Assembly (NCBI GenBank): GCA_028551475.1
Contig: CM052361.1
Coordinates: 13,275,501 to 13,339,500 of the forward strand
Direction of reading: 5' to 3'
DNA: 64,000 bases
Source of the DNA: Casuarina equisetifolia
Lineage: Eukaryota; Streptophyta; Magnoliopsida; Fagales; Casuarinaceae
Made by a program: the position numbers and the translations under genes. Below, in pieces: positions 51,401 to 63,100 of the stretch. Positions within the stretch are counted from its first letter, which is position 1. Each line of letters starts with the position of its first letter. The notes beneath the pieces are model-generated. The model did no database searches and was not told the origin of the DNA. It worked only from the letters and a program-made list of their open reading frames with translations.

Positions 51401-52947
51401 TTGTGTACAAAATAATGGATTGAAGACGGTCTATCATTTCTTTTATGATAGTCTATCTAAATATGCATACTTAAATAGAAATGGACACAAGATTATTATA
51501 TAGCTCGCCTGAATGCTTTTATATTATTTTTCGTCCTTCTTCCAGACAATATTTCTTCATCTGTGTTTGTTGTCCCTCAGGGTTTTGATAGAGAAGGAAA
51601 GTTGAGAGCCATTTGCGGTGGTGGGCGATATGACCATTTACTCTCCACTTTTGGTGGCGATGACCTTCCTGCCTGTGGCTTCGGATTTGGTGATGCTGTT
51701 ATAGTAGAGGTAAGTTCATCCTTCTGTTTCTCTCCTTAGTGAAGCCAATTTTTGTTGCTATTATGTAAGTAGTGTGAGTATGTTGCACTTGCCAAAATGA
51801 TGTGCCTTAATATCTTGATGCTATTGTCTTATCAAATATAATATCGGTTTCTGCCATTGCCCACATTTGCCTTAAGACGTCCTTTTTCACACTTCCAAAT
51901 CACATATGCAGATTGTGAGATTCAGCATGTATGCCATATTTCACTTATTTTCGTCCAGTAGACTAGCTTGATTTAGCGTATCCAGTTGTCCAGAAATCTT
52001 TGTGATGATCGTTGTACTTTTCTCTTGCTGTTTATGTTTTTGTGTTCTTTAAGTTTTTTGGTATTGGTTGAGTGCCTGTAATAGCTCAGTGGAGTGCTCC
52101 TTTAGCAGTGAGCTTGGCATTTATGGTAATAAGCTTATCTATTTCGCTCCTCTTAATTCTATAGAAAAAAGGTTCTACAAAAGAGCTTGTAGTAAGCCAA
52201 GATCATATTAAACGGCCTTTTTCGTCCTCATAGTATGAAAGTCACACTAATATATTCTGCTATCTTTGTTGTCTTGAATGTGATGATGTGTGAGGGAAAA
52301 TTTACTTTTGGAGTGATAGTTCTACTTAGTGTTATCTAAGCACTGACATATCTCCCATTATGCTGCTACATGATTTTGATTGTTGTGATGCATTTGTGCT
52401 TTCGGTTCATGTATTTAATTTTTGGCTCAAATGACTTATTGCTTTTTTTTTTTTTTAATGTTCTTTTGCTTTAAATCCCGTCCTTCGTTTGTGTTTCGGT
52501 TAACTATCTATATTTGTCTTCCTGCCTCCCCCACTTCATGGATTGCGTTATTACAGTTGCTCAAGGAGAAGGGACTTCTACCAGAACCCAGTCTCGAAGT
52601 AGAGAATATTGTGTGCGCTCTGGATGTTGAGCTCCAAGGAGCGGCTGCTAGAGTGGCTAGCATACTTAGAGAAAAAGGCCAACGCGTAGATTTGGTCTTG
52701 GAAAGCAAACAGCTTAAATGGTATCAATTTTGTCTTTTTTGATGTCACGGGTTTTAAGTCAATGCTGCTTTGTAATATACCTTGTTACTCTTTATTCCTC
52801 TTCTGCAGGGTTTTCAAACGGGCTGCACGGATAAATGCTCGCCGGTTGATATTGGTTGGGAGTTCGGAGTGGCAAAGGGGTATGGTTAGTGTAAAAATCC
52901 TTTCTTCTGGTGAACAGTATGAAGTGAAGCTTGATGAACTACAATGA
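45440..52947 (+). CDS. HRS1: Histidyl-tRNA synthetase, chloroplast/mitochondrial type
   Basis: Eleven exons, 45440-45802, 45894-45989, 47112-47200, 47394-47523, 47818-47910, 48778-48852, 49375-49492, 49913-50055, 51581-51709, 52557-52720 and 52809-52947, give 512 residues, all GT-AG and in phase. Residues 1 to about 70 are Ser/Arg/Pro-rich, an organellar transit peptide. Class II motif 1 lies around [19 protein letters not shown]. Motif 2 is [19 protein letters not shown]. The histidine-specific loop is [10 protein letters not shown], and motif 3 is [10 protein letters not shown] with CGFGFGDAV. The C-terminal domain (residues about 420-512, anticodon recognition) has [20 protein letters not shown]. 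The enzyme charges tRNA-His in plastids and mitochondria. The ATG at 45440 is preferred over an in-frame one at 45227, since it follows a purine-rich leader and opens a typical transit peptide. From memory the Arabidopsis gene is At3g46100. Confidence 0.96.
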
Positions 52948-54305
52948 TAAGGTTTGCCTTCACTTGCAATTTATGTAATCCTGGCTGTATTCTTGGTAGA
53001 TAGGTCCATCTAGCCTTTGTCAATGCATTATTGCATCCCATTTTTGTTACTTCACCGTGTATTTTTGGTCGAAAGATAAAAAGAAAGTGATTCATTTTCA
53101 TGCATGATTGTATGATAATAATGATGGCGTATCTTAATTGTTGCATAATTTATTATGAGAACGAGTTGTTTTATCCATTTTCCATCTTTGGAGCATTATA
53201 AGTCAAATAATTTATTAGTCTTAATTTAGCAATGAAGAATTGGAAGAACAAGTTGTCATAATAATTGCGAAACCCTTAAATAATACTAAAGAACACTGGA
53301 AAGCTAATTGCATAAAGAATTAATTAAATTCTAATTGCTAAGAACATTGGAAAACTCTTGATTATGGATGCCTTCTGCTTAGTCCATAGGTTTCTTTTTG
53401 TAGTCTTCTTGTCTATCTTCTCGAGCCCTCCTGTAATTCCACTTTTATTTTGTAATTTTTGTGCAACTTCTTTTTTTATTTTTATTTTTATTTTTTATTT
53501 TTTTATTTTATTTTTATCTTGTAAAGGTTTTTTCAAATCTTTACCTCAATGGAGTCTTATTTATGGATCATGACCATCCCTATCCTTTTGCAAAACCCTT
53601 GTTCTTAGGCGTTAATTTGAAACTCTAGTAGCTGGGCGTAATTGTATTCAATGCCCTCTCATGTAGGCTTGTACTTGGATAGTCACTATTGTATTAACAA
53701 ATCCATGCCTTACTTGTCAACTATCCAATACAGTAGTGGGCTTTACCAGCAAAGGTAGATTGTTGAAATGGGAGAATATTATGTCTCATATATTTCTATT
53801 GGTCAAGTTGTATTTAAGCTAAAATCTCATCAGTCAATCCCTTAACCCAAACATTTGATTCATTACCTCCCTTTCTTCAAATCAAATATCAACTTGCATG
53901 AAATAATAAGATATGAGTCCAAAAACGTGATTCATCATGTTCCCTCTTTCTTATTGCAAGTGAATGCAATCTCAATTTCCATGAAGCTACTCGCTCACCG
54001 AACTCGTGTCATCCTCGTCCATGCCATGACATGATGGAAATTTAAATAAGCAAGATGTAAATCTAAAAATTGGGATCACTAAAAGCTTATTCATTTTATG
54101 CAACAAACGTAAATTGTATAATCATAAAATTTTTTATTGAAAGAGACACGAACCACAAGGATATTTAACAGACCACTAGAATCGCGAAATCCAAATAAGA
54201 TTTGTTAACTAATTATTACTATTATGTTTGTTGTTGTTATTATTATTATTATTATTTTATTTATCTTTTGGTGGATATAGCCATATCTTTTTTCGGCTGA
54301 TCATC

Positions 54306-54336
<31 letters not shown>

Positions 54337-54872
54337 ATTTATTAACACACACAGGAGAGGGGACGAGGTTTCAATCCCCTAACCTAGTGGACTTGCAAGT
54401 CAAGAGCTCCTTGACTTTTTGCCATGAAGCAAAGGGGTCACCCCTCCAAAATTAAATTCGGATGTCTCTTCAGCATTTCTTGTAACGTAAAAACTAATGC
54501 GCCTAATTTTCTTCCCTCCTCGAGATACAGAATTTGCCTCATTATGGGAAAGCCTTATACACAACAACATCTAGGGTGCCACACCTTCTCGGGGTAGGGG
54601 CATTTACTACTGTAATGGCAAGGTTCTAATTTGAATTGCTCAAGGGCATGTAAGGGTATTTTACATTTGACATTGGCGTTGTAACTATAATCTTTCCTCA
54701 TGTTGCCTTGGTTCTGTAGGTTATTTCATTTAACCAAAAATATGGGTTTCTATGCGGACTACTCCGTAGCATCAAGTGCCCCCATTATGATAATTACATT
54801 TGGTGTGATAATTTTGTAAAAATAACATAGAAAACCTTTTGACTTGATTTCAATGACTCTCCTCTCTCAAAA
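52948..54872. other. Intergenic AT-rich DNA after the histidyl-tRNA synthetase gene
   Basis: Holds the 3' UTR, several T/A-rich low-complexity tracts (53470-53520, 54308-54340) and a (TTA)n microsatellite (54231-54257). No gene recognised. Confidence 0.6.
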
Positions 54873-55254
54873 TGTTAGGACCAAACCTAAGAAGTTGGCT
54901 CGTGGCTCTTGAAGGATAAAATAGAGAAGCTGCAGGAAGGCAAAATGGGCAGGAGACAAACAAGAGAGTGATGAAAAGAAGGAAGTAAGGGGAGGAACGG
55001 ATTCATGAAAGAACTGTTAGCTTACCTTTCTTCTTGTAGTGTAACATTTCTAGCTTTCCAACAGTAGTGTAGTCATTGATGTGTGATTTGTAGTTATAAA
55101 GCTTGTTATGTTAGTGCTTTAGCCTTTCTAGCTTGTCATTATAGCCTGAATTACCTTTTGTAATCATGGAAATCACCTAAAAATAGGGAAAACTTTGCCT
55201 AAATTTCCTTGAATTTGTTTTGTTCTTAGTTGCTATGGAATCTTAGTCATAACA
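54873..55254 (+). mobile_element. Probable 5' LTR of an old Ty3/gypsy element
   Basis: About 382 bp beginning TGTTAGGACC and ending CATAACA, followed at 55256 by TGGTATCCAAAG, similar to the tRNA-iMet primer binding site. A short gag-like start (MADHDICFQWLEDCFE then stop) follows at 55316. No matching 3' LTR was found in the window. Confidence 0.6.
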
Positions 55255-55599
55255 ATGGTATCCAAAGTCACCAATCTAGCGCATCAAAGCTCAATCTAAA
55301 CTCATGTACAGACCATGGCGGACCATGACATCTGCTTTCAGTGGTTGGAGGACTGCTTTGAGTAAGTGCTCGCAATGTTGTAGCAACTCATTCTTAGCAC
55401 CAATCCTAAGCGAACCTCCTTTTCCATAACTTGTTGAAGACCTCAACAGTGGCAAGACATCACCCCCCACCCCTCAAACTGCCATTCCTCCCTTCGGCAA
55501 TTTTGGGTTGCTTGGATTTGGTGCCGACCTACCCATTACCACCCTTTTTCGGGCTGATCTACCTGTTGTGACACCCTTGCTTGCATGGACCCTTGTTGA

Positions 55600-57079
55600 T
55601 GTTGGAAAAAGGTATGTTTTGTTGTGACAAAATGTTGGTTGCATATAATGTTTGTAAAAATGTTTTTTTTTTCATATGATTATGTGTAATATTGAACATC
55701 AAGGAAGTAAAAGGTGTGCAAATTATAATATCAATAAATGATATTATAAAGTAGCCGAGTTCCTATAGTCCTTCATAAATTGACTTCGTACAATACCTTG
55801 AAAAATATTCTATAAGGCAAAGAAGTGTTTGAATATTTAAAGGAAAATTGATACTTGGATTTATGCAATTGTAGGTACATATGAATCAAGAATTATGCTA
55901 TGAAGGCCAAAAAATCAAGGTCATGATGATTGATTTTTTTTTAACTGGTCCATGCTTAAATACAGATTATTATTTAGTGGATCAAGCTCTTAGGAGCAAG
56001 CTTAGCCCACAAGCTAAGCTCATAAGCTAAGCCTACAAGCTAAGCACGCAAGCTCAACTCGCAAGCTAAGCCTGCAAGCCCAACCCATCTACTGTCTCAT
56101 TAACTGGCTGTGATGTCGTTTCACTTAAGAAGAAGTACCTTAAGCCTTCATGATGTGAAGAATCATTTGAACCCTAAAAGGGTTACTAAGAAGCCGAGCA
56201 CCTTTTCTTGTTTGCCTCTCTATATCATTCATTCTCCAACGAGAAGAGATCTGAAGTGATAGAAATGCTAGAATGACTAGAAGAACAATTGATTGTTGTT
56301 CGTATTGTTGTTTGATGGAGCTTCTGTCAAGTCTCAACAGGGTTATTCATAATGGGTTTCTCAGGTTTGAATAGAAACCCTAGAAAAGCTATTTGGCTTC
56401 ATATCTTTTATAAAAGAAAGGCTTTTGAGTTGTTTGGTGCTTTTGACAAAAATTTGATTGGAAGATTGAGAAAAATCGAAGCTTACATCTCATGGCATTC
56501 TCTATAGATTTGTACAGAAAGTTCATAATCTTTGGTGTTATTCTTTTACTTTGATATTTTTGTGAATATTTACTGTTAGATTAAGTTTTTTATGTGTTGA
56601 TTAAGCTCAAATTATCATTTGCATATAAACTTCCTTGTAAATTTGAAACCCTAAGTTTGATATAAATGGGGGTTTCATGATTAAAGCAATTGAGTTTGTA
56701 TATCTTTAATTAGCTCACTGATAAGCAATATTCCTCACAAACATTACACATTTAAGGATTTGTTGTTGCATTGAGGTTGCTTCAACTTTTTTATTGTAAC
56801 CATGGATCATTTGACTCCTTAAGGAGGAGTTGAAAAGTGTAGGAGAGGTTCTTCTCCTAACTTTAAAGTAAAGTAAACTTCAACAAGATGAGTTGAAGGA
56901 GAAAATGATGAAAGTAGGTGACAAGGGCTGAACCACCATGTAAAATTATATGCATCTCTGTTTCTGTCTATTTGTTTTGAATTTTTATTATAAATAGTTA
57001 ATTGAATATGAAAATAAGAAGAAAGAAACCTAGAAAACTAATTTAACCCTCTCTTCTTTGTTAGCCATTAAACCTTACA
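55600..57079 (+). mobile_element. Solo-LTR-like copy 1 (TGTTGGAAAAAG...TTACA)
   Basis: About 1.48 kb, matching 58612-60199. It starts TG and ends CA. The flanks are GTTGA (55595-55599) and GTTAA (57080-57084), a 4-of-5 match consistent with an old 5-bp target duplication. No primer binding site follows it, so it is best read as a solo LTR. It carries a minisatellite of AAGCTAAGC units (about 55985-56085) lacking from copy 2. Confidence 0.65.
55985..56085 (+). repeat. Minisatellite of AAGCTAAGC units
   Basis: Around eight imperfect units (AGCTTAGCCCACAAGCTAAG and similar) in about 100 bp within LTR-like copy 1. Confidence 0.8.
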
Positions 57080-58611
57080 GTTAAAGTTAGGTTGGGTCCC
57101 ATGACTCCCTCCCACCTACCCTCCTTTATGGGTTTTTTAGTGCTTAGGCTACTGTTGGAGTCTCATAAAGGTGACCCACTACCTCTAGCCTTTCATTCAC
57201 CCCCTTGAGGCTAGATTTTGTTAGGTTAAGTCATAGGTATGGATTGCCCTTTTTGCTGGCCATTGCTCCCCACTGACCCATTCCCCTGATGGGCTTTCTC
57301 ATCGAGCCTTATCTCTCCTACATTAACATTTCACATGGGCTTTCTTTAGGATGGTAGCCCATCTCTTTTAGGCTTGACCCATTACGGGCCATGCACAGCC
57401 TATCTTGAGGACAACTTCCCCCCCTTAGGGCTTTGGGCAATAAGGCTTGCTTCTCTTTTAAAGGTGACCAAGCATGCCTATCATTTAAGGCCTAAGACTG
57501 CCAGGCCTTCCATTGAGCTAAGGGCCCAACTAGTATGCCCTTCCATTTGGTTAGGGGCCCATTTTGCAATAGTTGGGATGGGGGCCTAACTTTATCGGTC
57601 AAGTCACTAGATGTGGTTCACTTAATTCAAGCCAACCCTTTGAGTTTAATGAGGGACAACATAACAAAAACAATGAGGTTAGTGGTGTTGCACTGATGGT
57701 GATGGCGACACTGACGACCACGCCACTCCAAGTACTTCTAACACTCGACCTCATCGCCCTCATTTTCCCAAATGTGAGGGTGTTAAACCTAGAGGATCGA
57801 TCATGAGTTATGAATTTTATTTTCACTTTGACCATATGAATGAGTTTGAGAAAGTAGAATACATTCTCATTTATTTTAAGGATTAGGTTGCCAAATGGGT
57901 AGAAAATTTTGCAGGATAAAGGAAGGGTTAGCTGGGATTAGTTCAAGGTTGTATGCAATAAGTTTGCTTTGGAAGAAGTAAGGGGTGTTTTAGAAGAAGT
58001 AGGGCGTGTTTTGGGAGAATTTCATCTTTTTAGACAAACTTCCATGGTATTAGTCTATGTCTAAGAGTTTGACCATTTGTAATATTAAGTCTTAGCTCAA
58101 AATCCTAGTTACACAGATTTAGGGTTCTTGATGATCTTTTTGTTGGGGTTTAGGGATGATGCGTGAGCTCAAATAATATTGTTATGGCCCCATGATTTAA
58201 AAGATGCATTTAAGTAAGCACTAATGTAAGAAAATCTTGTCTCTTAAAAGTAAGGGTATAATTACTACACTGATGAGGGCAACCATCCTCAGGTCATTAT
58301 GACCTCAAAATCTAGTGGGGATCAATCTTGGAGGGTGAAAGTAGTCAAAATAAGTGACATTATACACTTTTCCACAAGGCGTATTATTAATTCCTAGATG
58401 TAAGCTTAGAGAGAGCAAGAATTATGCTATTGTTGTGATGAGAAATGGGTGAGAGGTCATGTATGTGAAAAGAAACAACTATTTTTGATTATAAAGGAAG
58501 AGGAATAGGTGGAGTGGCTAGACGATGAGTTGGCTTTAGTATAATAGATTCATGACTCTTAGAAGGAGATGAAAGTTAAGGATGTTCTCTCCATCCATTC
58601 AATGTTACGGG

Positions 58612-60199
58612 TGTTGGAAAAAGATGTGTTTTGGTTGTGAAAACTTTTGTTTGCCTATAATGAATAAATGTTTTTCATATCTTTGTGTGCAAACATTGAA
58701 TATCAAGGAAGTAAAAGGTGTGCAAATTATAATGTTAATCAATGATATTATAAAGTAGCCAGTTTCCTACATTTCATCATTATACAACTTCATACAAGCC
58801 TTGGAGAAATATTTTTGTATGAAATAAGAGCTAAAAAAATATACTTGGTTGCTTTGAAGAAAAATGATAATTGGTTTTATGTGCTTGTAGGTACATGTGT
58901 ATTAAGGATCAAATATTATATTATAAAGGCTAAAATCATAATGTAAGGGCCTAATTATACAAACTTGAAGCAAATCCAAGTGAAGCTATTTACTAGCTAG
59001 TCCAAACCCGAATAAAGTCATTTATTAGTTAGTCCAAGACCTGCGTGAAGAAGGCCAAGTCCAAGCTTGCATGGTGTTCTACTTATTAAGCTAGTTTGAG
59101 TTAGAAAGTTTCTAAGGCCCTCAAGTTCAGCCCATGTGATTGATTAGTTAGACCAAGCTCGAGCTTATCAAAGTGATGTCATTTCACTTACATGTGAAAC
59201 ACGACCGTTTTACTTAAGTTGTGAGAAGGTGACTTAATTGGGTGAAACAGAGATGATGCCTAAAAGCCCCAAATTGATGAATTGCTCTATTGTTTTTGTC
59301 TATTGCCGATTCTCCAATGGGAAGAATTCTAAGTTGATAGAAGTGTCAGAATGGCTATTTGCTACGTTAATTGTAGTTTCTACTGTTGCATAATGGAGAT
59401 TACGTCAAATCTCAATAGGAAAATCACAACGAAAAGATTAGGTTTGAAAAGAAACCTTGGAAATCTTGAGTTCTTTGAATTTTCTATAAAGAGATGTTCT
59501 TTGAGGTTCTTAAGAGCTTTTGCATAAAATACTATTGAGAGATTGTGAAAAAAATTAAAGTTGTGAAAGCTTATACTCTTGTGATTGGGTTCTTTGATCT
59601 TCAGTGAAAGCTTGGATCTTCGGTGATATTTCTCTACATTCATATTCTTGTGAATATTCACTATTAGATTGAGTTGTTTATGTGCTAACTAAACTCTTAT
59701 TATTATTTGCACATAAATCACTTTGTAAATCTAAAACCTTAACTTTATGATAATTAGGGGTTTTGTGATTAAAGCTTGAATTGACTTTGTATATTTTCAA
59801 TTAGCTTTTTGTTAAGCAATATTCCTCACAAATCATATATCATTGGGGACTTGCTATTATACTAAGGTTAAGTCAACCTTATGCTTGTAACCGAGAACTG
59901 TTTAACTCATTATGGAGGAGTTGAAAAGTGTAGGAGAAGTTTTTCTCCTAACTTTGAAGTAAAGTGAACTTTAATTGGTTGTGTTGAAGTAGGAAGAGGG
60001 TAGAAGTAGGTGACAAGGGCCAAACCACCATGTAAATCTTTGTCTCATCTTTTCTGTGCTTATCTTTCTTGCTGTTTAATCTCATTTCTTGTAAATGATT
60101 CATTTAATTGTATGAAAAGTGAGTGAACGCAAATTAGAAGTGAAAAACCTAAGGTTACCAATTCAACCCCCCCTTTTTGGTAAGCCATTAAATGTTACA
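58612..60199 (+). mobile_element. Solo-LTR-like copy 2 of the same family
   Basis: About 1.59 kb starting TGTTGGAAAAAG and ending TTACA. It shares long stretches with copy 1, for example AAGGAAGTAAAAGGTGTGCA (58707 / 55704) and TGAAAAGTGTAGGAGA with flanks (59922 / 56830). Flanks ACGGG and ACTAG match at only three of five bases. No polypurine tract precedes it. Confidence 0.6.
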
Positions 60200-63100
60200 A
60201 CTAGGTTCTTTGTCAGGTATAATGTGAAATCATCAAAAGGGATGGGGCTAATGCCTATGGAAAATGTACTTAACGAACTTTTCTTTTCTTTTTCTTTTTT
60301 AATAACAAGGACAGAACCTTGACTACTATTATTGATAATTCAAAGTAGGCTTAAACACTAAATCTTTTTAGTAGGTACATAAGGCAAGATATAAAATATA
60401 ACCCCTTCAAACATAAACCTTTTACATAGGTACAAAAAATGTCAAAATAACTAGCATCAAGGACTAGTACAATGGTATAGCCCATTATATAGAACAAAAC
60501 AAAGGAAAAAGAACATCAAGGTAGTCTGAAATGCTCTAAACTAGGTTGATATTATCATGCAGTTCCTTGAACATACTTGGAAAAGATCCAAATGTTCAAC
60601 CATTATCTACCTAGAAATAGAATATCCATGATTAGCTACGCAATTAGCTAGGTCTTGAAAAATCAAGATTTTTAGTCAAGTGACACCACATTATAAGTGG
60701 TGATCATAAGTACTAGGAAATTGTACTAGAGTATATATCATTCCAAATTTGTACTGCTAAAGCAAATAGAAAAGTTAAGAGTAAAGTCTTAGTAGGTACC
60801 CGTATGGGCAACAAAGTTACGCCCTCTATGGGTAATCACTCTATTTTTAATCAATATTTATGATTCACATCCGTGGGAAAAAATGGTGCAAAATAAAAAC
60901 AATTGTTTATTGATAGACCCAAAAAAAGAAGGAAATAATCTAAATTTTCATAAAGGAATTAAATCTAAACGGTAAAAGATTAAAGTTGTATAATACTGTT
61001 GTCAATCATGCTATGAATGCTTTTTATATTTATATAGAGTATAAAACCATAAGCAATTTTTAACTAATATAGTGATATAATAAAGAGTTTAAGATTAAAA
61101 CGTGTTGATGGTTCACAACTCCAAGTGGCATCACCAGGGAGGGTTTAGTGGCGCTAAAGTGTACGTGTAGCAGCACACGATTCGAGTGGCTCAAACAGCT
61201 GGTGGCCTTTTCTTTTTTGTTGGATTTTTCTGCTACGTCCAAACCAGGAATGGAAGTAAAGGGTACAAGAAGCCACGCTGTTTCATCCCCCGGCACACCT
61301 TATCTTCAACCTGTAACTTCACCCGAACTTCACCGGTAAAAGAAACGCACCAAAAAAAAAAAAAAAGCCAGAAAAGAGAAAAAGAAAAATGAGAAGGCTA
61401 GCTGCTCAATCTGCTACCAATCGGAAAACGATACGCATGGGATTGTCATCCTTCCATTTTGAAGCGGGCCACAAGAAGTTGGCCGTTTATGGCCATTCGG
61501 TAAGGTTCTGTAGTGTGGACCGGGCGGTCCCGTGTAGGGGTCATATGCCCACGTGACCAGACGCAGGCCGTTGGACCTCAAGAGCTCTGGTACATCTGCA
61601 ATGTGTACGGAAGGCCATCCTTTCTTTACGTGTCGCCGCTTCATTAGAGAGGTGGTTAGTCCCACATGATTAGGCTTTTGCATCTTTCGATGTCGTTGCA
61701 CTACTAGTGAGGCCGCAAGTACAAATACTAGTCACCGCATGGTATGCCTGCATCTCTCTTTTTGAAATGTATGTTTTCCTACTATGAACGCAAATCTTGC
61801 CTGCATGAGGAGTGCTTTTGTCGATGGCTGGATCTCTTCTTCTTTCCTACCAATCTGAAGCAACTTACAGATGGGAAAAATCTTTGAGGTCTAGGGTTTC
61901 TGGCAGAGTGACTTCATTTTTCTGCATTTGCACCTGCACCTATCCACTTTAGGTGGACGTAGGTGCAGGTGCTAATGCAGAAAAATGGGATACTCTTTAT
62001 GTCCTCCAATCAAGGTTAGCAATACAGTTTCATATTTCCACTTATCTGCTTGAAGGTTAGTTCAAATGAATCAAATCTGTGTTTTCTGTCAATTTTGCAG
62101 TTTATTTTTTTGTTGGGTTCAAATCACTTGGTCAGAAGACTGGGTTTGATCCGAATTATATGCTCTCTTTTTAGTACTCTTTTGGAATTTACTTTCACAA
62201 TTAAATGATTTTACTTTTCTTAAAACATTATTTTCTCAAATTCTTGGAATGATGGAAACTAAAATGAAAGTGACTTATGCATCTTGCGTGGATCAATGAA
62301 CCCTACTGTTCTGATCTGGTCCTGACCCAAGCTAATTTAATCTGTTGACTTAAGAAGGTATTGACCCAACGATCAAAAGTCGTATTAGATGTCCATTTGT
62401 AATATTTATTTTGTTTAATAAAGTCATGTGTCAATTGTATGAATAATGGGGAGACCATGTAATTCAGACAATAGTTAGAGAGATCAAGTCTTTAGGAATT
62501 TATTAACAAATTCTAGTCTTTAGAAGTTTAAGTTTGTCAGGATGACCTAGTCTGTAGGAGTTTGTTATTTATTTGTTTATTTTTTTTTTCTATCGGTAGG
62601 ATTCTATGGGTAATTGGCTTACCTTTTACAAGATTGCTACGTAAAACTTCATGAGAAGGGAGAAAAAAAAACTATTTTATGCTTACGTATTTGGAAGTTG
62701 GTATCCCTGGTATCCCAAAAAACAATCTATTTAGAAAATAGTTTCCCTCAAGAAACTATTGGAACTTTCCTTTTCTTTATTAACTATTCACAATACGTAA
62801 GAACAAGAATACGAAAAAGAGAAGAGAGATCAGATTCTTTAGAAGCAAAAATATATTAAGTAATTTGAATTTAGATTGTAGAATCACTCGATTTCTTTCC
62901 AAGGCTCATAACTTTGAGAACTAGAATTGGACATTCAAAGTAAGACTACATCCATTTTTTTCTGCGAGCTTCTATATTTAATCATCTTATTGTCAAAGTA
63001 GCAAATAGCCAAAGTTTCTAATAATTTCTTCCGGATTAGATCTATCTATAACTTGGAGTACGTTGAAAAACTTGAACACTTCTACAAAAAACTAGAGAAT

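Larger units (their letters stand above)
55316..58611 (+). pseudogene. Broken Ty3/gypsy gag, interrupted by a solo LTR
   Basis: Gag-like text runs with many stops. The first part is at 55316-55599, with a Pro-rich linker. After the inserted copy (55600-57079) it resumes at 57080-58611, with a retrotransposon gag core near 57826-57920 (FDHMNEFEKVEYILIYFKD, then AKWVENFAG), FLLGFRDD near 58137, and a zinc knuckle CYCCDEKWVRGHVC at about 58435-58476 typical of chromovirus-like gag. Stops within each block show that it is inactive. No protease, reverse transcriptase or integrase could be recognised downstream in the window. Confidence 0.7.

Noticed and set aside
52422-52556. Upstream part of the 106-codon ORF around exon 10 of the histidyl-tRNA synthetase gene
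   Set aside because: The part before 52557 is intron read-through: a poly-T run and an acceptor site precede the true exon.
55600-60199. One intact LTR element with both 1.5-kb repeats as its two LTRs
   Set aside because: No primer binding site follows the first copy, no purine tract precedes the second, and each copy has its own flank similarity; the gag between them fits better as the older host element.
61414-61701. Minus-strand 95-codon ORF
   Set aside because: No recognisable motif, no splice context and no relation to neighbours.
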